A DNA stretch of 55,004 bases from Phocaeicola plebeius. Its GTDB lineage: Bacteria > Bacteroidota > Bacteroidia > Bacteroidales > Bacteroidaceae. Position 1 is the first letter of the stretch; each line of letters starts with the position of its first letter. Shown piece by piece: positions 1 through 10,857 of the stretch. The stretch lies in contig JALEPZ010000001.1 in assembly GCA_022767125.1 (NCBI GenBank), positions 1 through 55,004 on the forward strand, given 5' to 3'. The position numbers and the translations under genes are program-made. Under the pieces are notes generated by a model. That model had not been told where the DNA came from. It made no database searches and saw only the letters and a program-made list of their open reading frames with translations.

Positions 1-44
1 AGATTCTCATCCATCGGTCTCCTATATATCGTCGTTTTCTTCAT
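1..44 (-). CDS. Possible N-terminus of a leftward gene, cut by the window edge
   Basis: Reading leftward, an ATG at 44-42 opens a frame that runs off the window after 14 codons (MKKTTIYRRPMDEN...). A second in-frame ATG at 14-12 has AGGAGACCG just before it. A good Bacteroidales -7 box lies upstream on the same strand at 72-65, so some leftward gene probably begins here. Nothing can be said of its function. Either ATG could be the start. Confidence 0.3.
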   Translation of the reverse strand, partial: MKKTTIYRRPMDEN

Positions 45-64
45 GATTACGTCGTTTGGTACTG

Positions 65-72
65 CAAAGGTA
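65..72 (-). promoter_or_regulatory. Leftward promoter -7 box (TACCTTTG)
   Basis: The minus strand reads TACCTTTGCA, a perfect match to the Bacteroidales TAnnTTTG box. Expected transcription start is near 58, 14-44 nt before the candidate start codons. No clear TTG is seen at -33. Confidence 0.5.
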
Positions 73-165
73 CAAAATTATATCGAATTATCGTCAGATA
101 TATCTGACTGTCAGTTAATTAATTTTTAGAACATTCCTAAATATTTTCAGCGTTAACACGGGGGA

Positions 166-332
166 GCCTGTCCGAAAACCTTGGACCACCCTATCCAACT
201 GTCATGCTGAACGGAGTGAAGCATCTGAATACATCCACTTGGTGCTGACAGATTTCTCACTTCGTTCGAAATGACAGGGATGGAAAATGGAAAGCGGAAA
301 AACAATTCTCGGACAGACTGGGGGCAGGCCGC
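166..332. repeat. Intergenic palindromic repeat, family B, copy 1
   Basis: The copy starts GCCTGTCCGAAAACCTTGG and ends near TCGGACAGACTGGGGGCAGGC. An inner inverted repeat pairs CTGTCATGCTGAACGGAGTGA with TCACTTCGTTCGAAATGACAG. A second copy, alike along almost its whole length, lies at 41568-41728. The core (CTGAATACATCCAC...TGGTGCTGACAGAT) is related to the hairpin at 31546-31612. Unlike every other repeat here it lies between a probable leftward start and pfp, not at a convergent junction. No transposase is encoded. Confidence 0.75.
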
Positions 333-409
333 ATCGAATTTTAAAGCACAGTCATGTTGTAAAGGAGTACTTTTTTTATGATAATCTTTCATGTTTTTCA
401 AAAAAACGC

Positions 410-417
410 TATATTTG
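410..417 (+). promoter_or_regulatory. pfp promoter -7 box (TATATTTG)
   Basis: TATATTTGCAG fits TAnnTTTG and lies about 50 nt before the pfp ATG. The -33 region (ATGTTTTTC) is a weak match. Confidence 0.55.
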
Positions 418-466
418 CAGAAAGATAGATTGAGAACACCTTTATTAAAAAGAAATACTGACGATT

Positions 467-2110
467 ATGACAAAAAGTGCATTACAAATTGCAAGAGCTG
501 CTTATCAGCCGAAACTGCCGAAAGCGCTGCTGGGCGCCGTTCAGGTACAGGAAGGCGAACCTACTCAGTCGGTAGCTGACCAGGAAGAAATCAAGAAACT
601 GTTCCCCAACACGTACGGAATGCCGTTGCTGAAGCTGGTGGAAGGCGAAGCCAAGGAATTTGCTCCCATGAACGTGGGTGTCATCCTTTCGGGCGGCCAG
701 GCTCCTGGCGGACACAATGTCATCTCCGGCCTGTTCGACGGAATCAAAAAACTCAATCCGGCCAACAAGCTGTATGGCTTTATCCTGGGCCCGGGCGGTC
801 TGGTAGACCATAAATACAAGGAACTGACTGCCGACATCATCGACGAATACCGCAACACGGGTGGTTTCGACATCATCGGCTCGGGCCGTACCAAACTGGA
901 AAAGGAAGACCAGTTCGAAAAGGGATATGAAATCCTGAAGGAACTGGGCATCAAGGCACTGGTAATCATCGGCGGTGACGACTCCAACACCAACGCTTGC
1001 GTACTCGCTGAATACTATGCTGCTAAGAACTATGGCGTACAGGTTATCGGCTGTCCGAAGACCATCGACGGCGACCTGAAGAACGACATGATTGAGACTT
1101 CTTTCGGCTTCGATACGGCCTGCAAGACCTATTCGGAAGTAATCGGTAACATCGAACGTGACTGTAATTCGGCCCGTAAGTACTGGCACTTCATCAAACT
1201 GATGGGACGTTCTGCTTCTCATATCGCACTGGAATGCGCACTCCAGGTACAGCCGAACATCTGCATCGTATCGGAAGAAGTGGAAGCCAAGAACATGTCG
1301 CTCGATGACATCGTTACCTATATCGCCAAAGTAGTGGCCGACCGCGCTGCCGACGGCAACAACTTCGGTACCGTACTGATTCCGGAAGGCTTGATTGAGT
1401 TCGTTCCTGCCATGAAGCGCCTGATTGCCGAACTGAACGACTTCCTCGCTGCCAACGGCGCAGAATTTGCCAGCATCGAACGTGCACAGCAGCGTGAGTA
1501 CATCATCAGCAAGCTGACTCCTGAGAATGCTGCCATCTATGCTTCGCTGCCCGAAGGCGTAGCCCGTCAGCTCTCGCTTGACCGCGACCCACATGGCAAC
1601 GTACAGGTTTCGCTCATCGAAACAGAAAAGCTGTTGTCTGAAATGGTAGGCAACAAGTTGGCTGAATGGAAGAAGGCAGGCAAGTTTGTCGGCAAGTTCG
1701 CTGCCCAGCATCACTTCTTCGGCTACGAAGGACGCTGCGCTGCTCCGTCGAACTTCGACGCTGACTACTGCTACTCGCTCGGCTTCACGGCTTCTATGCT
1801 GATTGCCAATGGCAAGACCGGTTATATGTCTTCCGTACGCAACACGACAGCTCCGGCTGCTGAATGGATTGCAGGCGGTGTGCCCATCACGATGATGATG
1901 AACATGGAACGCCGAAACGGCGAACTGAAGCCCGTTATCCAGAAGGCTTTGGTGAAACTGGATGGTGCTCCTTTCCAGGCATTTGCTGCTGCACGTGAAA
2001 CATGGGCCAAGGAAACGGCGTACGTATATCCCGGTCCTATCCAGTACTTCGGTCCTACGGAAGTCTGCGACCAGACGACCAAGACCCTGCAGTACGAACA
2101 GCAGAAGTAA
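467..2110 (+). CDS. pfp: Pyrophosphate--fructose 6-phosphate 1-phosphotransferase
   Basis: This 547-residue cytoplasmic enzyme interconverts fructose 6-phosphate and fructose 1,6-bisphosphate using pyrophosphate instead of ATP. The PFK fold is evident from [14 protein letters not shown] (about residues 71-84), GGDDSNTNA (169-177) and [10 protein letters not shown] (197-206). The second Asp in GGDDS and the Lys in PKTIDGD are the residues known to favour PPi over ATP. The length matches the long (about 550-residue) bacterial and plant type. The ATG at 467 follows a -7 box by about 50 nt. The gene looks monocistronic: a hairpin follows the stop. Fermentative Bacteroidales commonly use this PPi-linked step. 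Confidence 0.95.
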   Translation: MTKSALQIARAAYQPKLPKALLGAVQVQEGEPTQSVADQEEIKKLFPNTYGMPLLKLVEGEAKEFAPMNVGVILSGGQAPGGHNVISGLFDGIKKLNPANKLYGFILGPGGLVDHKYKELTADIIDEYRNTGGFDIIGSGRTKLEKEDQFEKGYEILKELGIKALVIIGGDDSNTNACVLAEYYAAKNYGVQVIGCPKTIDGDLKNDMIETSFGFDTACKTYSEVIGNIERDCNSARKYWHFIKLMGRSASHIALECALQVQPNICIVSEEVEAKNMSLDDIVTYIAKVVADRAADGNNFGTVLIPEGLIEFVPAMKRLIAELNDFLAANGAEFASIERAQQREYIISKLTPENAAIYASLPEGVARQLSLDRDPHGNVQVSLIETEKLLSEMVGNKLAEWKKAGKFVGKFAAQHHFFGYEGRCAAPSNFDADYCYSLGFTASMLIANGKTGYMSSVRNTTAPAAEWIAGGVPITMMMNMERRNGELKPVIQKALVKLDGAPFQAFAAARETWAKETAYVYPGPIQYFGPTEVCDQTTKTLQYEQQK

Positions 2111-2131
2111 TTTATCCAGCATGACTTCCTG

Positions 2132-2194
2132 CGAGGGCGTGCCGGCATGCGGCTTCCCGTCTTGACGGACGGGGCTGATTGCGGCACACCCTCG
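2132..2194. terminator. Nested hairpin between pfp and the GH25 gene
   Basis: CGAGGGCGTGCCG (2132-2144) pairs with CGGCACACCCTCG (2182-2194), 12 of 13 positions. A smaller stem, CCCGTC/GACGGG (2157-2162/2168-2173), sits in the loop. There is no strong T-run, so termination is inferred. It supports starting the next gene at 2219, because the earlier in-frame ATG (2147) lies inside this stem-loop. The right arm CACACCCTCG resembles the end of the family A repeats. Confidence 0.45.
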
Positions 2195-2218
2195 TACATT
2201 CCTCTAACCCAGACCAAC

Positions 2219-3142
2219 ATGGTGCACGCATCACCCTCATCGGGGAACTCTCTCACGCGTAAGCCTGCTTCACCACGTAAGAAAAAGGTGGACGGCTCCT
2301 CCGAATCTCCTCGCGCCGCATCGCGCAGGAAGAACTCTCCTGCTCCGAAATCCCGGAAAGGAAAGGGAACGGCGAAGCGGCAGGAAATGCCGGTGTGGGA
2401 GAAATACGTTCTGATGGGTATCGGTGCCGCCGTGTTTGTGTTGGGTTTTTATGTGTTCTGCATCCGCCCGTTTTCCTATCGCTGGAAGCCTTGCTATGGC
2501 ACCAAGGCCTACGGTGTCTGTTTGCCGTCGGGATTTTCAGTCCATGGCTTCGACGTGTCCCATCATCAGGGCGACATCGACTGGGCGCAGCTGCAGCATA
2601 CCCAGGTGGCTCCATCGCCCGTCCGTTTTGTCTTCATGAAGGCGTCGGAGGGAGGCGATTTCAGCGACACCACCTTCCTGCACAACTTTGACATGGCCCG
2701 CAGGTATGGGTTCATACGGGGAGCTTATCATTTCTTCAATCCCAAGACCGACCCCATCCGTCAGGCCGATTTCTTTATCCGCTCGGTGAAGCTGGAGGCC
2801 GGCGACCTGCCTCCCGTGCTCGATATCGAGAAACGGGGCAGCGACGAACAGAGTCTCCGCACTAACCTCAAGCGGTGGCTGGACCGCGTGGAGCAACACT
2901 ATAAGGTGAAGCCCATCCTCTATACTTCCTACAAGTTCAAGAACCGTTATCTGAACGATTCCGTCTTCAACGAGTATCCCTACTGGATCGCCCATTATTA
3001 CGTGGACTCGGTGGAGTATCGCGGAAAATGGACATTCTGGCAACACACCGACGTGGGGAGGCTGCCGGGCATCGACGAACGGGTGGATTTGAATGTGTTC
3101 AACGGCGACCTTGAACAGCTCAAGCAGCTGCTCATCCCTTGA
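2219..3142 (+). CDS. Membrane-anchored GH25 (lysozyme-like) muramidase
   Basis: From the ATG at 2219 the protein is 307 residues. It has a cytoplasmic tail of about 60 residues rich in Lys, Arg, Ser and Pro, one membrane segment (about residues 64-82, VLMGIGAAVFVLGFYVFCI) and a periplasmic GH25 domain. GH25 signatures are GFDVSHHQGDIDW (about 110-122, catalytic Asp), VLDIEKRG (Asp-x-Glu pair) and YWIAHYY. GH25 enzymes cleave the beta-1,4 bond of N-acetylmuramic acid, so cell-wall remodelling is the likely role. An earlier in-frame ATG at 2147 would add 24 residues but lies in a hairpin. The long basic tail before the membrane segment is unusual for a simple secreted lysozyme. Confidence 0.85.
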   Translation: MVHASPSSGNSLTRKPASPRKKKVDGSSESPRAASRRKNSPAPKSRKGKGTAKRQEMPVWEKYVLMGIGAAVFVLGFYVFCIRPFSYRWKPCYGTKAYGVCLPSGFSVHGFDVSHHQGDIDWAQLQHTQVAPSPVRFVFMKASEGGDFSDTTFLHNFDMARRYGFIRGAYHFFNPKTDPIRQADFFIRSVKLEAGDLPPVLDIEKRGSDEQSLRTNLKRWLDRVEQHYKVKPILYTSYKFKNRYLNDSVFNEYPYWIAHYYVDSVEYRGKWTFWQHTDVGRLPGIDERVDLNVFNGDLEQLKQLLIP

Positions 3143-3186
3143 GACAGAGGAACGGGCAGCTACGATTTGTCTTTATTAATCACTAA

Positions 3187-6792
<3,606 letters not shown>

Positions 6793-6838
6793 TGTCCTTT
6801 TCCCTCGATTATCATTCCCTATTCATTATTTAAAGATT

Positions 6839-9313
6839 ATGATAAAAAAGCTGACTACTCTTTTCTTTTGCGGCTGCTTTCCGCTGGCTGTCTGGGCGCA
6901 ACGTAGCGAAACGCTACTTGAACGCGGCTGGAAGTTCACTCAGGGCGATGTGCCCCAAGCCGAGCAACCGACCTGTAACGACAGTCGTTGGCAGACGGTC
7001 CGTGTCCCTCACGACTGGGCCATTTTCGGACCGTTCGACCGGAACAATGACCTTCAGAACGTGGCTGTCACCCAGAATTTCGAAAAACAAGCATCGATTA
7101 AGACGGGGCGTACCGGTGGGCTTCCTTATGTCGGCATCGGCTGGTATCGTACCACCTTCACGGCTCCGGCCGACCGCAAGGCTACCCTGGTCTTCGACGG
7201 TGCCATGAGCGAAGCCCGTGTCTATGTCAACGGACAGGAGGCTTGCTTCTGGCCGTTTGGCTACAACTCCTTCCACTGCGATGTCACGCCTTACCTCACG
7301 ACCGACGGCACTCCCAACGTATTGGCCGTCCGCTTGGAGAACAAGCCCCAATCTTCGCGCTGGTATCCTGGAGCCGGGCTCTACCGCCATGTCCGCCTGG
7401 TTACTACCGGTAACGTCCATGTCCCCGTCTGGGGAACACAGGTCACCACTCCTCATGTAGCTGCCGACTATGCTTCCGTACGGCTATTGACGACGGTGAA
7501 AGGCGATGAAGGCAAGCCTATCCGCATCGTTACCCGTATCCTGGCACCCGACGGCCGGGAAGTGGCTGTCAAGGACAACACCCTCCGTGTCAACCACGGT
7601 AAGCCGCTGGAGCAGAATTTCCTGATTGATGCACCCTGTCTGTGGTCGCCTGAACAGCCCGCCCTCTACCGGGCAGAGTCCGTGCTTTATAGGGACGGCG
7701 AACAGCAAGATACCTATACGACGACCTTCGGTATCCGAAGCATCGAGATCGTGGCCGACAAAGGCTTCTTCCTCAACGGGCGGCACCGCAAGTTCCAGGG
7801 CGTTTGTAACCATCACGACCTTGGCCCGCTGGGAGCAGCCGTCAATGTGGCTGCCCTGCGCCGCCAGCTCACCTTACTCAAGGACATGGGTTGTGACGCG
7901 ATTCGCACATCTCACAACATGCCTGCTCCCGAGCTGGTGCAGCTCTGCGATGAGATGGGTTTCATGATGATGATTGAACCGTTCGACGAGTGGGACATCG
8001 CCAAGTGTGAAAACGGCTACCACCGCTACTTTGCCGAGTGGGCGGAGAAGGACATGGTCAATATGCTGCACCAGTACCGCAACCATCCGTCGGTCGTGAT
8101 GTGGAGCATCGGCAACGAGGTGCCTACTCAGTGCAGTGCCGAAGGCTACAAGGTAGCCTCTTTCCTGCAGGACATCTGTCACCGTGAAGATCCCACCCGT
8201 CCCGTCACCTGTGGCATGGACCAGGTGTCGTGCGTACTCGACAACGGCTTTGCGGCCATGATTGACGTGCCTGGTTTTAACTATCGTACCCACCGCTACC
8301 AGGAAGCCTACCGCCGTCTGCCGCAGAACATCGTACTGGGTTCTGAAACCTCCTCTACGGTCAGCTCGCGCGGCGTGTACAAGTTCCCTGCCGAGCTGAA
8401 GAAGCAGGCCATGTATCCCGACCATCAGTGCTCCGGCTACGACCTGGAGAGCTGCTCGTGGTCGAATGTCCCCGATGAAGACTTCGCCCTCGCCGACGAC
8501 TATCCCTGGACCCTCGGTCAGTTTGTCTGGACCGGTTTCGACTACCTGGGTGAACCTTCTCCTTACGATACCGATGCCTGGCCCAGCCACAGCTCCGTAT
8601 TCGGTATCATCGACCTGGCTTCCTTGCCCAAAGACCGCTATTACCTTTATCGTAGCTTGTGGAACCGGGAGGCCCAGACCCTCCACGTGTTGCCCCACTG
8701 GACCTGGCCGGGCCGCGAAGGCGAAGTGACCCCCGTATTTGTCTATACCAGCTATCCCGAAGCCGAGCTCTTCGTCAACGGCAAGAGCTGTGGCCGCCAG
8801 CACAAGCTCACGGCCGTCGAGGCCAATGCCCTGCGCGGGCAGGATTCGTTGTGGCTACAACGCCGTTACCGCCTGATGTGGACCGATGTGGTCTATCAGC
8901 CCGGCGAATTGAAGGTAGTGGCCTACGATGCCAATGGCAAGGTGGCCGATACCCGGGTGGTCCGTACGGCCGGCAAGCCCCACCATCTGGAACTGGTGTC
9001 CGACCGTATCCGTCTGGTGGCCGATGGCAAAGATCTGGCCTACGTGACCGTCCGCGTGGTGGACAAGGACGGCAACCTTTGTCCGGCCGATCACCGTATG
9101 GTCCGCTTCCGGGTGAAGGGAGCCGGCAGCTATCGGGCAGCAGCCAATGGTGATGCCACCAGCCTCGACCTTTTCCATCTGCCTCAGATGCCCGCTTTCA
9201 GTGGCCAGCTGACGGCCATTGTGCAGAGCGGTGAAACTGCCGGTACTCTGACGTTGGAAGCCACGGCATCGGGGGTGAAAGGAGCTTCCCTTTCGCTGGA
9301 AGTGGCCCCATAG
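6839..9313 (+). CDS. Secreted GH2 glycosidase (beta-galactosidase/beta-glucuronidase-like)
   Basis: This 824-residue protein has a signal peptide (about 1-20, ending AVWA). Domain order is sugar-binding (about 25-190, with RVPHDWAIFGPF), immunoglobulin-like, TIM barrel (about 310-600), a DUF4982-type domain (VFVYTSYPEAELFVNG) and a C-terminal Ig/invasin-like domain. The acid/base Glu lies in WSIGNEVPTQ (about E427) and the nucleophile in VLGSETSS (about E503). This is the common Bacteroides exo-glycosidase layout, usually beta-galactosidase, but family members also act on glucuronides or mannosides. It sits 46 nt after the LacZ-type gene and should work with it. No SusC/SusD pair is in the window. 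Confidence 0.9.
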   Translation: MIKKLTTLFFCGCFPLAVWAQRSETLLERGWKFTQGDVPQAEQPTCNDSRWQTVRVPHDWAIFGPFDRNNDLQNVAVTQNFEKQASIKTGRTGGLPYVGIGWYRTTFTAPADRKATLVFDGAMSEARVYVNGQEACFWPFGYNSFHCDVTPYLTTDGTPNVLAVRLENKPQSSRWYPGAGLYRHVRLVTTGNVHVPVWGTQVTTPHVAADYASVRLLTTVKGDEGKPIRIVTRILAPDGREVAVKDNTLRVNHGKPLEQNFLIDAPCLWSPEQPALYRAESVLYRDGEQQDTYTTTFGIRSIEIVADKGFFLNGRHRKFQGVCNHHDLGPLGAAVNVAALRRQLTLLKDMGCDAIRTSHNMPAPELVQLCDEMGFMMMIEPFDEWDIAKCENGYHRYFAEWAEKDMVNMLHQYRNHPSVVMWSIGNEVPTQCSAEGYKVASFLQDICHREDPTRPVTCGMDQVSCVLDNGFAAMIDVPGFNYRTHRYQEAYRRLPQNIVLGSETSSTVSSRGVYKFPAELKKQAMYPDHQCSGYDLESCSWSNVPDEDFALADDYPWTLGQFVWTGFDYLGEPSPYDTDAWPSHSSVFGIIDLASLPKDRYYLYRSLWNREAQTLHVLPHWTWPGREGEVTPVFVYTSYPEAELFVNGKSCGRQHKLTAVEANALRGQDSLWLQRRYRLMWTDVVYQPGELKVVAYDANGKVADTRVVRTAGKPHHLELVSDRIRLVADGKDLAYVTVRVVDKDGNLCPADHRMVRFRVKGAGSYRAAANGDATSLDLFHLPQMPAFSGQLTAIVQSGETAGTLTLEATASGVKGASLSLEVAP

Positions 9314-9330
9314 AACGAAGTTGAAAACGG

Positions 9331-9358
9331 ACGGGTCGATATGGACTTATCGACCCGT
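9331..9358. terminator. Hairpin just after the second GH2 gene
   Basis: ACGGGTCGAT (9331-9340) pairs perfectly with ATCGACCCGT (9349-9358) around an 8-nt loop, 18 nt after the stop. It is followed by only a short T-rich stretch (TCTTCT). It is the first of two tandem hairpins. Confidence 0.6.
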
Positions 9359-9370
9359 TCTTCTGCCTTC

Positions 9371-9410
9371 AGGGACAAGTCCTTCTATACAAAGGGACTT
9401 GTCCCTGTTT
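9371..9410 (+). terminator. Strong terminator of the GH2 pair
   Basis: AGGGACAAGTCC (9371-9382) pairs perfectly over 12 bp with GGACTTGTCCCT (9395-9406), followed by GTTTTCTTG. This ends the GH2 transcript before the next promoter. Confidence 0.8.
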
Positions 9411-9431
9411 TCTTGTGTCCTGCACAATGTG

Positions 9432-9462
9432 TTGTATTGAACCGTTTTTTGTTGTATCTTTG
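9432..9462 (+). promoter_or_regulatory. Promoter of the HpaII-family gene
   Basis: TTG at 9432-9434 and TATCTTTG at 9455-9462 are separated by 20 nt, a good Bacteroidales promoter. The gene ATG lies 29 nt after the -7 box, so this gene has its own promoter behind a strong terminator. Confidence 0.7.
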
Positions 9463-9490
9463 CCCCCGGATTATACCTAAAGAAGACGAT

Positions 9491-10576
9491 ATGGCATTTG
9501 AAGCAACCAAAAAGGAGTGGGGCGAACTCTACACATTCTTTCGCCTCCTTGCCGACGGCAAGGTATGTGCCGGAAAGCCGGACGGGACGGGCGACACGGA
9601 GGTGGTATTGCCCGTAGCCATGATACAGCGGGAGGAGCACGATGGCACCCGCCGCTATGTGGTGGAAAAAGACGAGATACACATCGTAGGCGATCAGTTG
9701 GACAAGCGGGTGCCGCGCGAGGATTTCGCTACCGTGGCCGACCTCGTATTGCAGGCACTGCGCGAGAGCAGGGGCAACGATGTCAGTTCGCCCGATGGGG
9801 TGGAGGAGTTTCTGGACGAAGTGGCGATCTTCGACCTGGAGGCGAAGACCGATGACCGTACGGACTTCAGTGTGGCCTTCTATCGTGTGGATGCTCCGCT
9901 GACCGGCTTCTGTGTGCGTTCGCGCCTCGGCTCTATGACCCCCTTGCTCGACGGCGGACGGGCCGCCAATTTTAAGTTCGAACAGACGGGTATCAAGTTC
10001 TCCGCACCTACCGTGAACAAGATCAATGCGTTTGGCGCACCCGACGGTGTAACCGACCGTCTGCTGATGATTGAGCGGCTGGGCGGTGTGCTGAAGTACA
10101 GTGACGTGGCGGACAAGGTGTTTCGCAGCAACCTGTCCCTCATCGACCTGCACATGGGTCGGCTGCTGGGAGAGATGGTACGGCTGATGTGGCTGGACGA
10201 CATTACCAAGGTATCGGAACTGACGGAGGAGGTGAAGAAGCTGAATCCGCTCAAAATCAAGGACGAACTGATTACCAAGCACGGTTATTACGAATGCAAG
10301 GTGAAGGAACTGCTGCTGGCACTGGCGCAGGGTTTGCGCCCGGCAAAGATCTACAACGGCACCGATTCGGCCATTGCCGGTTTCCTGTTCGTGACGGGTA
10401 CGGGTGAAGTGTTGTGCTACCAGCGGGCGTTTCGCCAGATTTTTGCCGACTTCCTGTTCTGCAACACCCGCCTCGAACGCGGCTCGACAGAGAAGGACAA
10501 GTATGGTTTTTTGGAAAAAGAGAACGGCGTCTATTATTTCAAGCTGAACCTGAAAATCGGTTTGCTGAAACGCTGA
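9491..10576 (+). CDS. HpaII-family type II restriction endonuclease-like protein, solitary
   Basis: The protein has 361 residues from the ATG at 9491, about the length of R.HpaII, which cuts CCGG. I recognise the family from the KEWGELYTFFRLLADGK start (8-24), the LTGFCVRSRLGSMTPLLDG segment (137-155) and the ENGVYYFKLNLKIGLLKR end. An upstream in-frame ATG at 9341 is rejected because it lies before the promoter, within a terminator loop. No DNA methyltransferase lies beside it or elsewhere in the window. As I recall, family members carry a Lys where GFCVRSRLG here has Arg143, so the nuclease may be altered or inactive. CCGG is common throughout the window, including just before the gene (9466). 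Codon use resembles its neighbours, so recent transfer is not evident. Confidence 0.75.
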   Translation: MAFEATKKEWGELYTFFRLLADGKVCAGKPDGTGDTEVVLPVAMIQREEHDGTRRYVVEKDEIHIVGDQLDKRVPREDFATVADLVLQALRESRGNDVSSPDGVEEFLDEVAIFDLEAKTDDRTDFSVAFYRVDAPLTGFCVRSRLGSMTPLLDGGRAANFKFEQTGIKFSAPTVNKINAFGAPDGVTDRLLMIERLGGVLKYSDVADKVFRSNLSLIDLHMGRLLGEMVRLMWLDDITKVSELTEEVKKLNPLKIKDELITKHGYYECKVKELLLALAQGLRPAKIYNGTDSAIAGFLFVTGTGEVLCYQRAFRQIFADFLFCNTRLERGSTEKDKYGFLEKENGVYYFKLNLKIGLLKR

Positions 10577-10603
10577 TGGCTCACTAAGGGCTGTCCGGTA
10601 GGA

Positions 10604-10647
10604 GGTGTACACCCGTAATTGCTAACTCAAGTTTGCGTTCCGGGTGT
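10604..10647. terminator. Hairpin after the HpaII-family gene
   Basis: ACACCCG (10609-10615) pairs with CGGGTGT (10641-10647), followed by TAAAAAG. The left arm overlaps a 10-bp perfect palindrome, GGTGTACACC (10604-10613). A weak terminator is the likeliest role; a binding site is possible. Confidence 0.35.
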
Positions 10648-10715
10648 TAAAAAGCGGTAAAGCGGCCGACGAAATGGTGAAAATTAATGAGAAACGCAAA
10701 AAAAACGCGTTTTCA

Positions 10716-10746
10716 TTGAGGTGATAGGACTTTTTTCGTACTTTTG
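10716..10746 (+). promoter_or_regulatory. Promoter of the acyl-CoA carboxylase operon
   Basis: TTG at 10716-10718 and TACTTTTG at 10739-10746 are separated by 20 nt. The expected start near 10753 leaves a leader of about 105 nt before accC. Confidence 0.65.
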
Positions 10747-10755
10747 CACAGATTT

Positions 10756-10857
10756 CGTCAAGGTGTGCCAAAATATAGCGGGACACCCGACGGATTCTGC
10801 CGGTACCGAGAGTAGGTTTCGGCAATAAAGTAAAAGATACTAACTAAAACGTAGAGC
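10756..10857 (+). other. Structured 5' leader of the carboxylase operon
   Basis: Two stem-loops can form before the accC ATG: CGTC/GACG continuing into GGTGT/ACACC (10756-10792), and TGCCG/CGGCA downstream. It matches no riboswitch class I know. Whether it regulates anything is open. Confidence 0.3.

Noticed and set aside
153-401. 82-codon leftward frame including ISNEVRNL-type sequence
   Set aside because: It is the translation of the family B palindromic repeat, a frequent source of false small proteins.
482-2122. 546-codon open frame antisense to pfp
   Set aside because: It mirrors a highly conserved gene; its protein has no domain logic. GC-rich codon use leaves the opposite strand free of stops.
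9341-9490. Earlier start for the HpaII-family protein
   Set aside because: It lies in a terminator loop and before the promoter; the family-like sequence begins at 9491.
10756-10857. Known riboswitch before accC
   Set aside because: The stems do not match any class I can recognise; kept only as a structured leader.
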